The notes under the pieces: model-generated
The model's database searches: none
What the model was told of the DNA's origin: nothing
Seen by the model: only the letters and a program-made list of their open reading frames with translations
Translations under genes and position numbers: made by a program
Origin: an uncultured Allomuricauda sp.
GTDB taxonomy: Bacteria > Bacteroidota > Bacteroidia > Flavobacteriales > Flavobacteriaceae
Direction: 5' to 3'
Assembly (NCBI RefSeq): GCF_947495325.1
Contig: NZ_CANLYK010000006.1
Location: 34,859-98,858 of the forward strand
Length of the DNA stretch: 64,000 nucleotides
Shown here: in pieces, positions 54,478 to 62,530 of the stretch
Numbering within the stretch: the first letter of the stretch is position 1
Layout of the letters: each line of letters opens with the position of its first letter

Positions 54478-55719
54478 GACCTGTCCAAAATTGTACATAT
54501 CCACAAAAGAACTATATAATGGAGCTGGGGCCAACCGTATCACATTTGGTTCTCTCCAATCTGTAATAACTCCATTTTTCATAAGGTAATCAAACAGTGT
54601 TTTGCCTTCTCCGTGTAAAAAGACCGAAAGTTGACAACCTCTTTCTTCAGGCGTAATTATTTCAAAGGAACTCTCCACCTCCTTGTCAATCTCTTTTAGC
54701 ACAAATTCCAGGTAAGACACAATTTTTTGCTGCTTTTTAATAAGTGCATCCATCCCCACTTCGTCAAACAACTCCAAAGAAGCTAAATATGGAGCAATGG
54801 ACAATATTGGAGGATTACTCAATTGCCAGGCATCTGCCGTTTCAATGGGGTCAAATTCTGGTTGCATCAAGAAACGTGTTTCCTTCTTTGTTCCCCACCA
54901 GCCTTCAAAACGGGGAATATCTTTTCTGTTCAGATGCTTTTCATTCACAAAAATACCTGAGGCGTTCCCTGGGCCACTGTTCATATATTTATAGCTGCAC
55001 CAAGCCGCAAAATCTACGTTCCAGTCATGCAGTTTCAACTCCACATTACCGGCCGCATGTGCTAAATCCCATCCTACAAATGCTCCGACCGATTTTCCTG
55101 CTTGTGTAATCGATTTCATGTCAAATACTTGACCATTGTAATAATTTACCCCTCCTAGTAACACCAAGGCAAGCTCATCACCTACTTCTTCAATTTTATT
55201 TATTACATCTTCCACCCTCCAAGAATGCTCCCCTTCTCTCTTTTTGACTTCTACAATAGCTTCTTTTGGATCAAATCCGTGAAATCTCACCTGGCTTTGC
55301 AACATATATTGATCGGACGGAAATGCTTTTTCCTCACAGAGAATTTTAAAACGCTTTTGGTTCGGTCGGTAAAAGGAAACCATCAACAAATGAAGATTTA
55401 CGGTTAGCGTATTCATAACAGAAATCTCCTGGGTCTTTGCACCTACAACTTTGCCTAAACCACTTGCCAGACGCTCATGATAATCCCACCATGGTTTTTG
55501 GGCATAAAAATGACCTTCAACCGCAAGTTCCCGCCAATCTTTCATAACATCATCAACAAATTTCTGGGTTCGTTTTGGTTGTAATCCCAAAGAGTTACCA
55601 GTAAAATAGATAACGTCTTTGCCATTTACCTGCGGATAGTGGAATTCTTGTCTGTATTTGGATAGTGCGTCTTCTGCATCTAGAAGTTGGGCAAATTCTA
55701 AGGAATTTTGGAAAGTCAT
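54451..55719 (-). CDS. kynU: Kynureninase
   Basis: PLP enzyme that cleaves kynurenine or 3-hydroxykynurenine to (3-hydroxy)anthranilate and alanine. The 422-residue protein begins with the conserved YFTGNSLGLQPK block (about residues 38-49), WDLAHAAGNVEL carries the PLP Asp (about 218), and the PLP lysine lies in CSYKYMNSGPG (about 243). FEGWWGTK and the C-terminal RLAPAPLYSSF are also typical. It is preceded on the same strand by a GNAT gene (44 bp gap), and kmo lies further along, so a 3-hydroxyanthranilate route is complete in part. Confidence 0.95.
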   Translation of the reverse strand: MTFQNSLEFAQLLDAEDALSKYRQEFHYPQVNGKDVIYFTGNSLGLQPKRTQKFVDDVMKDWRELAVEGHFYAQKPWWDYHERLASGLGKVVGAKTQEISVMNTLTVNLHLLMVSFYRPNQKRFKILCEEKAFPSDQYMLQSQVRFHGFDPKEAIVEVKKREGEHSWRVEDVINKIEEVGDELALVLLGGVNYYNGQVFDMKSITQAGKSVGAFVGWDLAHAAGNVELKLHDWNVDFAAWCSYKYMNSGPGNASGIFVNEKHLNRKDIPRFEGWWGTKKETRFLMQPEFDPIETADAWQLSNPPILSIAPYLASLELFDEVGMDALIKKQQKIVSYLEFVLKEIDKEVESSFEIITPEERGCQLSVFLHGEGKTLFDYLMKNGVITDWREPNVIRLAPAPLYSSFVDMYNFGQVLKRGILQK

Positions 55720-55763
55720 AACTTAATGAAGTCTTATTTGTAAATCTAACTCTTATAAATGAT

Positions 55764-56228
55764 TTATTCCAAGCGCATTTCTATCATATGCCTTTTAAAA
55801 CCAACTTTTTCGTAAGCTTTTATTGCAGGAAGGTTATCACTATAAACTGTCAATCTAATTTCGGTAAGACCTTTTGCGTATGACCACTTTTTAAGTTCAT
55901 CAACAATTTGGGCATTTACGCCCTTACCCCTGAAATCCGGGTCCGTGAACATAAAACCCAAATAGGAATAATTTTTATGATTAAGGTAATGCCTTGCTTT
56001 TTTGCAAATTGCATAACCTGAAGCAATGATTCTCTCATCAGATTCAGCAACGACGACACTTGCGTTTTCATTCAAAATCATTTGCTTTAAATCGTAGTAA
56101 TTAATTGGGTCATCATCTAAAGTAGTATCAAAAGGCCTTTCCGCTTTTATAATTTCCTGTTCAAAGTTCAAAAGAACGGGTAAATCATCCAAGCTGGCAC
56201 TTCTTATCTTAAAATCGACGGATTCCAT
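55764..56228 (-). CDS. GNAT-family N-acetyltransferase
   Basis: The 154-residue protein has the acetyl-CoA-binding GNAT fold: the N-terminal strand FKIRSASLDDLPVLL, the central strand SYLGFMFTDPDFRGKGV with the pyrophosphate loop RGKGVN (about residues 113-118), and the end LTVYSDNLPAIKAYEKVGFKRH (quoted in part). The substrate is unknown. It lies 44 bp before kynU on the same strand. It could acetylate a kynurenine derivative, but the position alone is not evidence. Confidence 0.88.
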   Translation of the reverse strand: MESVDFKIRSASLDDLPVLLNFEQEIIKAERPFDTTLDDDPINYYDLKQMILNENASVVVAESDERIIASGYAICKKARHYLNHKNYSYLGFMFTDPDFRGKGVNAQIVDELKKWSYAKGLTEIRLTVYSDNLPAIKAYEKVGFKRHMIEMRLE

Positions 56229-56293
56229 AATCTTCCAATTAAAAATTCAAATTCTAATGTAGTTCTTTTCTATATTTTTACGAAAATTTAAAG

Positions 56294-56935
56294 ATGCATT
56301 TCCTATCTCCATTATTGGAAAACTACATAGCGGATAATTCAGAAGACGAGCCAAAACTTCTTACAGAACTGACTAGGGAAACTCATTTAAAAGTAGTTCA
56401 GCCTAGAATGATTACCGGGCATTTTCAAGGAAGGGTGCTAAGCTTACTTTCAAAACTCATTGCGCCCCAAAAAATCTTGGAAATTGGAACTTATACGGGC
56501 TACTCAGCCATTTGTTTGGCAGAGGGGCTTCAAAAAGATGGCGAATTGCATACGATTGAGGTGAATGAGGAACTTTTTGATCTTCAGCGAAGGTATTTTG
56601 ATCGGAGTGGATTTGGAAATCAGATTGTACAGCATGTAGGTGATGCTTTGGATATAGTTCCTTCCCTAGAAAATGATTTTGACCTCGTTTTTATTGATGC
56701 CCAAAAAATACAGTATAACGCCTATTTTGAAGCCGTACTAAAAAAAACAAAATCGGGGGGCATTATTCTTTCCGACAACGTACTTTGGTCTGGAAAAGTA
56801 TTGGAATCAGTAGCAAAATCTGATAAAGCCACTGCAGTATTGGTCGACTATAACCAGAAACTTAAAAATGACCCGAGGGTTGAAACTGTTATCCTTCCCA
56901 TAAGGGATGGGTTAACCCTGTGTAGGGTAAAATAA
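56294..56935 (+). CDS. O-methyltransferase, class I SAM-dependent
   Basis: The 213-residue protein resembles caffeoyl-CoA/catechol-type O-methyltransferases. The SAM motif is ILEIGTYTGYSAICLAEGL (about residues 58-76). Later motifs are DLVFIDAQKIQYNAYFE (about 137) and GGIILSDNVLWSGKV (about 155), where the Asp/Asn ligate a divalent metal. The acceptor is unknown. It is divergent from the GNAT gene. Its 3' end overlaps the PAP2 gene by 24 bp. Confidence 0.9.
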   Translation: MHFLSPLLENYIADNSEDEPKLLTELTRETHLKVVQPRMITGHFQGRVLSLLSKLIAPQKILEIGTYTGYSAICLAEGLQKDGELHTIEVNEELFDLQRRYFDRSGFGNQIVQHVGDALDIVPSLENDFDLVFIDAQKIQYNAYFEAVLKKTKSGGIILSDNVLWSGKVLESVAKSDKATAVLVDYNQKLKNDPRVETVILPIRDGLTLCRVK

Positions 56936-57472
56936 TCGTCTGTACATCTTGTAAAACAAAATCGCTGAAAGGATTCCGATTATAGCACCCACCAAAATAT
57001 CCAATGGAAAATGGACTCCTACATAAATCCTACTGTAAGAAAACGCCAAGGGCCATAAAAAGAAAATCCAAGCCCATTTCAGCCTACTTCTCAGCAATAA
57101 AAAAGCCATTGTAGTGATGGCAAAGGAACTAGATGCGTGCCCGGAAAAAAAGCTGTAATCCGTTGGTGTTTTTAATATTCTGATTGCAGAATTTATGGTT
57201 TCATCATTGCAAGGTCGAGGTCTTTCAATAAAAATCTTTGCCAAATAAGTAAGAACAGTAATGAAAATGGTAGTTGCTACAACTGAAAGTATGTTTAAAA
57301 ACGCTTCTCGCTTATGAAATTTTAAAGCAAAAAGCAACGCAAAGAGCAGAAATAAGGGAATCCAAGTCGTAATTTCGGTTATTATGGTCCAAAACTGATC
57401 ATACCGTTGTGTTCCAAGTCCATTGAGGTAAATAAAAGTTTCTTTATCCCAATTAAGGAGCTTCTGGAACAT
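56912..57472 (-). CDS. PAP2-family phosphatase, membrane
   Basis: The 186-residue membrane protein has five or six hydrophobic helices and the three PAP2 motifs: FIERPRPCND (KxxxxxxRP, about residue 86), FFSGHASSS (about 114) and YSRIYVGVHFPLDIL (about 148). The His and Asp of the last motif are catalytic. Such enzymes dephosphorylate lipid phosphates, for example undecaprenyl diphosphate. It starts 3 bp after the tatA stop, so they are co-transcribed. Confidence 0.92.
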   Translation of the reverse strand: MFQKLLNWDKETFIYLNGLGTQRYDQFWTIITEITTWIPLFLLFALLFALKFHKREAFLNILSVVATTIFITVLTYLAKIFIERPRPCNDETINSAIRILKTPTDYSFFSGHASSSFAITTMAFLLLRSRLKWAWIFFLWPLAFSYSRIYVGVHFPLDILVGAIIGILSAILFYKMYRRLFYPTQG

Positions 57473-57475
57473 TTG

Positions 57476-57754
57476 TTATTTGGTACTTCTTTTTACTGCG
57501 CCGGTAACCTCATCTACATTCTTTTTGACTTCATCCAGTTCTTTTCGAATATCTTTTGTGAAATCTGTATCTATACCTTGCTTATCGGCCGTCTTTTGGA
57601 TTTCTCGTTTAATGTCATCAGTGGCATCCCGCAATTGCCGCATCCCCTTGCCAAGTCCTTTGGCAATTCCTGGAATTTTATCGGCACCAAAGACCATGAC
57701 CACTATAAAGAGGATAAAAAAGATTTCTCCGCCACTTATGAATAGAAAATGCAT
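57476..57754 (-). CDS. tatA: Twin-arginine translocase subunit TatA/TatE
   Basis: The 92-residue protein has one N-terminal helix (about residues 3-22, with FISGGEIFFILFIVVMVFG). The FGADKIPGIAKGLGKGMRQLRD amphipathic segment follows (quoted up to 20 at a time), and then a charged tail. This is the TatA layout. The ATG at 57754 is the start; the frame stays open upstream to 57823 but that region overlaps a terminator. It supports Tat export such as suggested for the hydrolase at 29679. No tatC is in this window. Confidence 0.9.
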   Translation of the reverse strand: MHFLFISGGEIFFILFIVVMVFGADKIPGIAKGLGKGMRQLRDATDDIKREIQKTADKQGIDTDFTKDIRKELDEVKKNVDEVTGAVKRSTK

Positions 57755-57786
57755 ACAACAAATATAATGAGAACTAAGGTGGAAAA

Positions 57787-57815
57787 TAAAAAAAGCCCTA
57801 CGAAATCGTAGGGCT
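57787..57815 (-). terminator. Intrinsic terminator downstream of the M1 peptidase
   Basis: AGCCCTACGA (57794-57803) pairs with TCGTAGGGCT (57806-57815), followed on the minus strand by a T run (57793-57787). It lies 24 bp after the peptidase stop and upstream of tatA. Confidence 0.9.
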
Positions 57816-57839
57816 CTTAACATTCACTATGAGTTATAC

Positions 57840-60152
57840 CTATCCTTTGATATTTTCCTTAAACTTATCAAAGTCCGATTTTTCCTCTTTCTTTGGCCAA
57901 GAATTGTTGGCAGTATCAATATCTGCAGTCTCCAATTTTGGATCAACCACAATGCCTGTCAATTCTTTTTGTGATGAAAGCACACGTTTTACCTCTGCAT
58001 CATTCTTTCTCCATATTTCAGCCGGATACGTAATGTTTTCCTTGCTACCATCTGCATAGGTATACTCAACAATCAAAGGCATTGGAATTCCTCCTGGTTT
58101 ATCAAAAGTTATTTCGTAAAAATATTTTGGCTCTTTAACCTGGCTTCTTTCTGCCTCGGTCATATTGTCCATCATAAATTCCTTCAAGTTTTGGGAGGTC
58201 TCGCTGGGAGCCTTTCCTTCCAACTCTGGCATAAAATCCTCACTATCTTCTTCAGCTAAATATACCAAGGGAGGTAAATCCGCTTCTGTAAGGTTTCTAT
58301 CTGCCATATATTCCTCCATTTCCTTTGTTGGCTTACTACTCACATAGTATTTTTTAACGCCTTTCACACCTATATCGACATAATCGGTAGTATAGAACCA
58401 ACCTCTCCAATACCAATCAAGATCTACAGCAGATGCATCTTCCATAGTGCGGAAGAAATCTTCAGGAGTAGGGTGTTTAAACATCCAACGCTGCGCATAT
58501 GTTTTAAATGCATGATCAAACAATTCCTTGCCCATAACGGTTTCTCTAAGGATATTTAGAGCCGTTGCTGGCTTCCCATAGGCATTTGGACCTAATTGAT
58601 ATACATTTTCTGGATTAGACATTATGGGAGATATATGGGTCTGATCTCCACCCATATAAGGAACAATCTTAGCAGGTTCTCCCCTACGCGATGGGTAATT
58701 TCCATTTGGAGCAATTACATCTGGATATTTTTCACCAAATTCCTGCTCTGTCAAATATTGCATAAAGGTATCCAAACCTTCGTCCATCCATCCCCATTGA
58801 CGTTCATCAGAATTAACGATCATTGGAAAATAGTTATGTCCTACTTCATGGATGATTACGCTAATCATCCCGTATTTTGTTCTGTCTGAATAGGTTCCAT
58901 CTTCATTTGGTCGCCCATAATTCCAGCAAATCATGGGATATTCCATCCCTTGATTTTTAGCATGAACGGAAATTGCCTTGTGATAGGGATAATCAAAAGT
59001 AAACTTGGAATAGGTTTCCAAAGTTTGGGCAACGGCTTTGGTAGATTGCTCTTCCCAAAGTGGATTTCCTTCCTTGGGATATAAGGAAACCGCCATAACG
59101 TCTTTGCTTCCAATTTTTACGGCCTGCATATCCCAAATAAATTTTCTAGATGTTGCAAAACCGTAATCACGAACATTTGTCGCTTTGAATTTCCAAGTTT
59201 TTTTATTTTCTGAAAAACTTTTTTCAGCGGCTTCAGCTTCGGCCTGGTTTACAATTATTACTGGCTTGTCATAAGATTTTTTTGCCAGCTTATAGCGTTT
59301 CATCATTTCTTTTGAAAAAACATCATCCCTGTTTTGCAGCACACCTGTTGCATCCAAAACATGATCTGCAGGAACTGTAATACTTACATCATAATTACCA
59401 AATGGAAGTGCAAACTCTCCACTTCCCCAAAACTGGTGGTTTTGCCAACCTTCAACGTCGCTGTACACAGCCATTCTTGGGAAAAATTGTGCAATTACAT
59501 AAGCACGGTTACCATCTTTAGGAAAATATTCGTAACCTGAGCGTCCTCTGCCATTTACGTGATCATTAATGTTGTACCACCATTTAATGGAAAAAGATAT
59601 CTGCTCCCCACTTTTCAATGGCTTGGGAATATTCAAACGCATCATGGTCTGGTTAATGGTATAAGACAATGGTTTTCCATTGGAATCTTTAACAAATTCA
59701 ATATTAAAACCACCATCAAAAGGGTCAGTAAGATAGGTATTGGCAAAATTTCCTGCCGTGTAGGCAAAATTTACCCCATTTCCATTCCGCAATGGAGATT
59801 TTGAGTCCTTTGCACGAACATTTTGATCCAATTGCACCCAAAGAAACTCTAAATCGTCTGGAGAATTGTTGAAATACGTAATGGTTTCTTCTCCGTATAT
59901 TTTTGCATTTTTATCATCCAGTTCAATATTCATCTTATAATCTGCACGTTGCTGATAATAATCAGGGCCAGGAGCACCAGAGGCTGACCTATATGTATTT
60001 GGAGTGGAAAACTCCTCATACAGCTGTTTGAACTTATTTTGATTGTAATGGCCTGGCTTCTTTTCTTCTTTTGCTTCCCCTTCTTCCTGTGCTATGGCCA
60101 TAGCACCAAAAAGGAACAATATAGAAGCAAATAGATACTTGACTTTGTTCAT
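57840..60152 (-). CDS. Secreted M1-family metallopeptidase
   Basis: The 770-residue protein has a signal peptide (about residues 1-21, ending AMAIAQE) and a gluzincin domain. The zinc motif IIHEVGHNYFP has its first His near residue 434, with the third ligand Glu in WMDEGLDTF about 18 residues later. GMEYPMICW is the exopeptidase-like GxMEN region in altered form. The N-terminal beta domain is also present (YKMNIELDDKNAKIYGEETI, first strands). It probably acts on peptides in the periplasm or at the surface. It is followed by a terminator. Confidence 0.92.
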   Translation of the reverse strand: MNKVKYLFASILFLFGAMAIAQEEGEAKEEKKPGHYNQNKFKQLYEEFSTPNTYRSASGAPGPDYYQQRADYKMNIELDDKNAKIYGEETITYFNNSPDDLEFLWVQLDQNVRAKDSKSPLRNGNGVNFAYTAGNFANTYLTDPFDGGFNIEFVKDSNGKPLSYTINQTMMRLNIPKPLKSGEQISFSIKWWYNINDHVNGRGRSGYEYFPKDGNRAYVIAQFFPRMAVYSDVEGWQNHQFWGSGEFALPFGNYDVSITVPADHVLDATGVLQNRDDVFSKEMMKRYKLAKKSYDKPVIIVNQAEAEAAEKSFSENKKTWKFKATNVRDYGFATSRKFIWDMQAVKIGSKDVMAVSLYPKEGNPLWEEQSTKAVAQTLETYSKFTFDYPYHKAISVHAKNQGMEYPMICWNYGRPNEDGTYSDRTKYGMISVIIHEVGHNYFPMIVNSDERQWGWMDEGLDTFMQYLTEQEFGEKYPDVIAPNGNYPSRRGEPAKIVPYMGGDQTHISPIMSNPENVYQLGPNAYGKPATALNILRETVMGKELFDHAFKTYAQRWMFKHPTPEDFFRTMEDASAVDLDWYWRGWFYTTDYVDIGVKGVKKYYVSSKPTKEMEEYMADRNLTEADLPPLVYLAEEDSEDFMPELEGKAPSETSQNLKEFMMDNMTEAERSQVKEPKYFYEITFDKPGGIPMPLIVEYTYADGSKENITYPAEIWRKNDAEVKRVLSSQKELTGIVVDPKLETADIDTANNSWPKKEEKSDFDKFKENIKG

Positions 60153-60213
60153 TTTCTTTTTGATTTTTAAAACAGCGAAAAATAACTTTTTTTAACCAAT
60201 TGTTAAGAATACG

Positions 60214-60729
60214 TTAGAAGTTTAACATTCCTTTATTATTTTCCTTGATTAGCACAAAACTCTTCTTTTGTCCTTTCCATTTTAAATGGACTACGTTTTG
60301 TTGCTCTTCGAAGAGGTCGGTAAGAATTTCATTTTGGATGGATATAGACTGTAAATCCGTGAAGTTTATGTTGTTCAATTCCAAGTAGCAAATCACTACA
60401 TCCTCTTCATATTTTTTTCCTAAAAAAGTATATTTGGCAATTTCACCATTAAGTTCTATTGCGAATTTAGCCCTAAAGTATTTTTCAATATAGGCATTCG
60501 AAACCTTTGCTTCATTTGAAGTTGCCAATTCAGCATTGATTCCGTAACGCTCCTTCAACACTTCCTCCAAATCATCAATAAATATGCGACTGGTAATTTG
60601 GAATGAATCATTTTTTTCTGAGTATTGCATATTCGTCACGCTCAAATAGTATTTGTGCAAGGTTGTAAATGAAAACAACAGCATTACTGTAAGTATGAGA
60701 ACGGTATTTTTTATCATTTTTAAATTCAT
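60214..60729 (-). CDS. DUF6702-family protein
   Basis: The 171-residue protein has a signal peptide or anchor (about residues 8-24) and then a domain starting HKYYLSVTNMQYSE with DDLEEVLKERYGI near residue 57. This matches the flavobacterial DUF6702 family, whose function I do not know. A second possible ATG at 60717 would shorten the N-terminus by four residues. It sits between the M1 peptidase and a pair of carboxypeptidase-regulatory-like proteins on the same strand, an arrangement I recall from related genomes. Confidence 0.83.
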   Translation of the reverse strand: MNLKMIKNTVLILTVMLLFSFTTLHKYYLSVTNMQYSEKNDSFQITSRIFIDDLEEVLKERYGINAELATSNEAKVSNAYIEKYFRAKFAIELNGEIAKYTFLGKKYEEDVVICYLELNNINFTDLQSISIQNEILTDLFEEQQNVVHLKWKGQKKSFVLIKENNKGMLNF

Positions 60730-60756
60730 TATATTCTAATCGACCTTATCCAAAAT

Positions 60757-60764
60757 CAAAAGTA
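60757..60764 (-). promoter_or_regulatory. Candidate -7 element for the DUF6702 gene
   Basis: The minus strand reads TACTTTTG (60764-60757), 27 bp before the ATG at 60729. No -33 TTG with the right spacing was found. Confidence 0.4.
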
Positions 60765-60785
60765 GCAAACCATATGCCAAAATAA

Positions 60786-61583
60786 TCAGTCTAGATTATT
60801 GTTTTCTCTATACGCCCTGCTCTTTAAAATCAGAAAATCCCATATTTTAAGTTTATCACCGTCGTCAACTGTCTTCTGAAACTCCTCATCTACCTCACAG
60901 AAATACATGAAATCATCTATGTTGGCAATGGGTATTTTTAAAGTTGTAATAAAAAGGGAATCAACGTAGAAATCCTGTACCCTTTGTGTTCTTGCATAAG
61001 CCTTATCAACCTTAACCCTGTTTTTGAGCATTTTGGTGCGTCCGGTAATTGCATTAATAATGGGATCTAAAGGAGGACTGAGAATCATGGCCACATTAAA
61101 CTTTCCATAGGTAGCTTGCTGCAGTTTGCGCTCGCTTTGTGTTGGTATTTTTTGATGGGCGTTGGGAAGTCCCAAAGCCTCGGCACTTACATCTTTTTCC
61201 AGTTGCAAACCATCCAAATCCTGATTCAAATCACCCGAAAGATTATAAGGGGTAACAACAACTTCCTTTAGCTCGTTTACGAACTCTTCCAAAGGAACGG
61301 TGATAAAATTTGTATTGAAAAGAGCCTCATTTACAGGAAGTATTTTTCTTTTGAATTGAACTGCAGAAAACACCAGGGTATCATTGAGACGCACTAAAAT
61401 TGAAAAGTTACCATCAAGATCTGTAATAACAGCCCGATTTGCCGTAATATTCTGAACGGCCACCCCAACAACATCTTTATCCTTATTGTATACTTTACCT
61501 TTAAGTTCCCTTACCTCAACCTGTTGGGCCTTGGCCGAAAAAACTGCTATAGTACACACTAAAAAAAGGAGCTTATTCCTCAT
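60786..61583 (-). CDS. Carboxypeptidase-regulatory-like protein, copy 2
   Basis: The 265-residue protein has a signal peptide (about residues 1-19), a CarboxypepD_reg-like beta-sandwich (about 25-110: LKGKVYNKDKDVVGVAVQN, AVITDLDGNFSI, LVFSAVQF) and a long C-terminal region (about 125-265) that is mostly helical. The N-terminal domain resembles plug-like domains of TonB-dependent receptors, but there is no barrel here. It is paralogous to the upstream gene, which it overlaps by 11 bp. Envelope location is likely, function unknown. Confidence 0.82.
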   Translation of the reverse strand: MRNKLLFLVCTIAVFSAKAQQVEVRELKGKVYNKDKDVVGVAVQNITANRAVITDLDGNFSILVRLNDTLVFSAVQFKRKILPVNEALFNTNFITVPLEEFVNELKEVVVTPYNLSGDLNQDLDGLQLEKDVSAEALGLPNAHQKIPTQSERKLQQATYGKFNVAMILSPPLDPIINAITGRTKMLKNRVKVDKAYARTQRVQDFYVDSLFITTLKIPIANIDDFMYFCEVDEEFQKTVDDGDKLKIWDFLILKSRAYRENNNLD

Positions 61584-62313
61584 CCAGCTCTGCCAAATAT
61601 GTTTTGCTGTGTGTTACCAAAAAGTCAATCAATTGAAACTCATTTTCTTTTCGTAAGAGGGTTTGTGAAGGAACTTTATCATCACAATAGATTAAAAAAG
61701 CATCTATTTTATCCTGTGGTAATTTTAAGTCCACCACAAAAAATTCGTCATCATATACCGTACGCAGTACCTCGCTAACTTTTAATTGTACCTGTTGTCC
61801 TTCCTCTTCCTTTTTTGAATTGAAGAGTGCCTTGAAAATATTCACAAAATTAATGCCGTCCCGCATACCGCGAACCGTTCTGGATTCTGCCACATTCTCC
61901 ACCTCGGTACCCCTATCAATTTCATATTCAAACCCTTTGAAATCTTCATTTTTAACCTCTAGGAATTTCTTTTGGTTTTCCGGGCTAATTATTACCTCAT
62001 CCAATTCGGTCACTTTTTCGGTTACCTCTACCACCAGCCTATTATTATCCAAAATTTCTCTGGTAATGGTAATCACCTCCAACTGGTAGTTCACTGCGGT
62101 AAAAACAAGCTGGTCTCCTTCTTTTACCAAAATCGCAAATTGCCCATCATCATTTGTAATGGTAGCCGTTTCAGAAGTTGAATTAATAACATTCTCATTG
62201 GGAACATTGCTACCCCTGTACAAGACTTTTCCTCGCAAAACCTGTCTATTGTCCTGCGCCATGGAAATACCGGTAAAAACCAAAAAAAATACTATCAGGT
62301 AACTGTTTTTCAT
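61573..62313 (-). CDS. Carboxypeptidase-regulatory-like protein, copy 1
   Basis: The 246-residue protein has a signal peptide (about residues 1-19), the same beta-sandwich (about 24-105: LRGKVLYRGSNVPNENVIN, ATITNDDGQFAI, LVFTAVNY) and a C-terminal helical part with SEVLRTVYDDEFFVVDLKL. It shares layout with the following gene, including the motif I(D/A)-D-F/AFL.YC near the C-terminus, so the two look like a tandem duplication. Both probably sit in the periplasm or outer membrane. The ATG at 62313 is supported by the signal peptide. Confidence 0.82.
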   Translation of the reverse strand: MKNSYLIVFFLVFTGISMAQDNRQVLRGKVLYRGSNVPNENVINSTSETATITNDDGQFAILVKEGDQLVFTAVNYQLEVITITREILDNNRLVVEVTEKVTELDEVIISPENQKKFLEVKNEDFKGFEYEIDRGTEVENVAESRTVRGMRDGINFVNIFKALFNSKKEEEGQQVQLKVSEVLRTVYDDEFFVVDLKLPQDKIDAFLIYCDDKVPSQTLLRKENEFQLIDFLVTHSKTYLAELDEE

Positions 62314-62497
62314 AAAAATGCATCTTAACTAAAGTTAAAGAAAACCCTTGAAGGGCATAAAAAAAAATAAACCTATTCTAAACTTTTGTTAATTCTCTAA
62401 AACGGACTGATGGGCATGGTAATCCGTTCACCAATAAACTAACGTATTTTAACGGTAATAATTAGAATAATCAGATGATAACTTTAGTTTTGGCAAT

Positions 62498-62505
62498 TAC
62501 GTTTG
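62498..62505 (+). promoter_or_regulatory. Candidate -7 element for the repetitive secreted protein
   Basis: TACGTTTG matches TAnnTTTG, 25 bp before the GTG at 62531. A TTTTG at 62488 is too close to be the -33 partner. Confidence 0.4.
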
Positions 62506-62530
62506 GAAAATCCTCAAATAATCAAACACC

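Noticed and set aside
54744..55109. 121-codon plus-strand frame inside kynU
   Set aside because: kynU on the other strand is unambiguous and this frame shows no family features.
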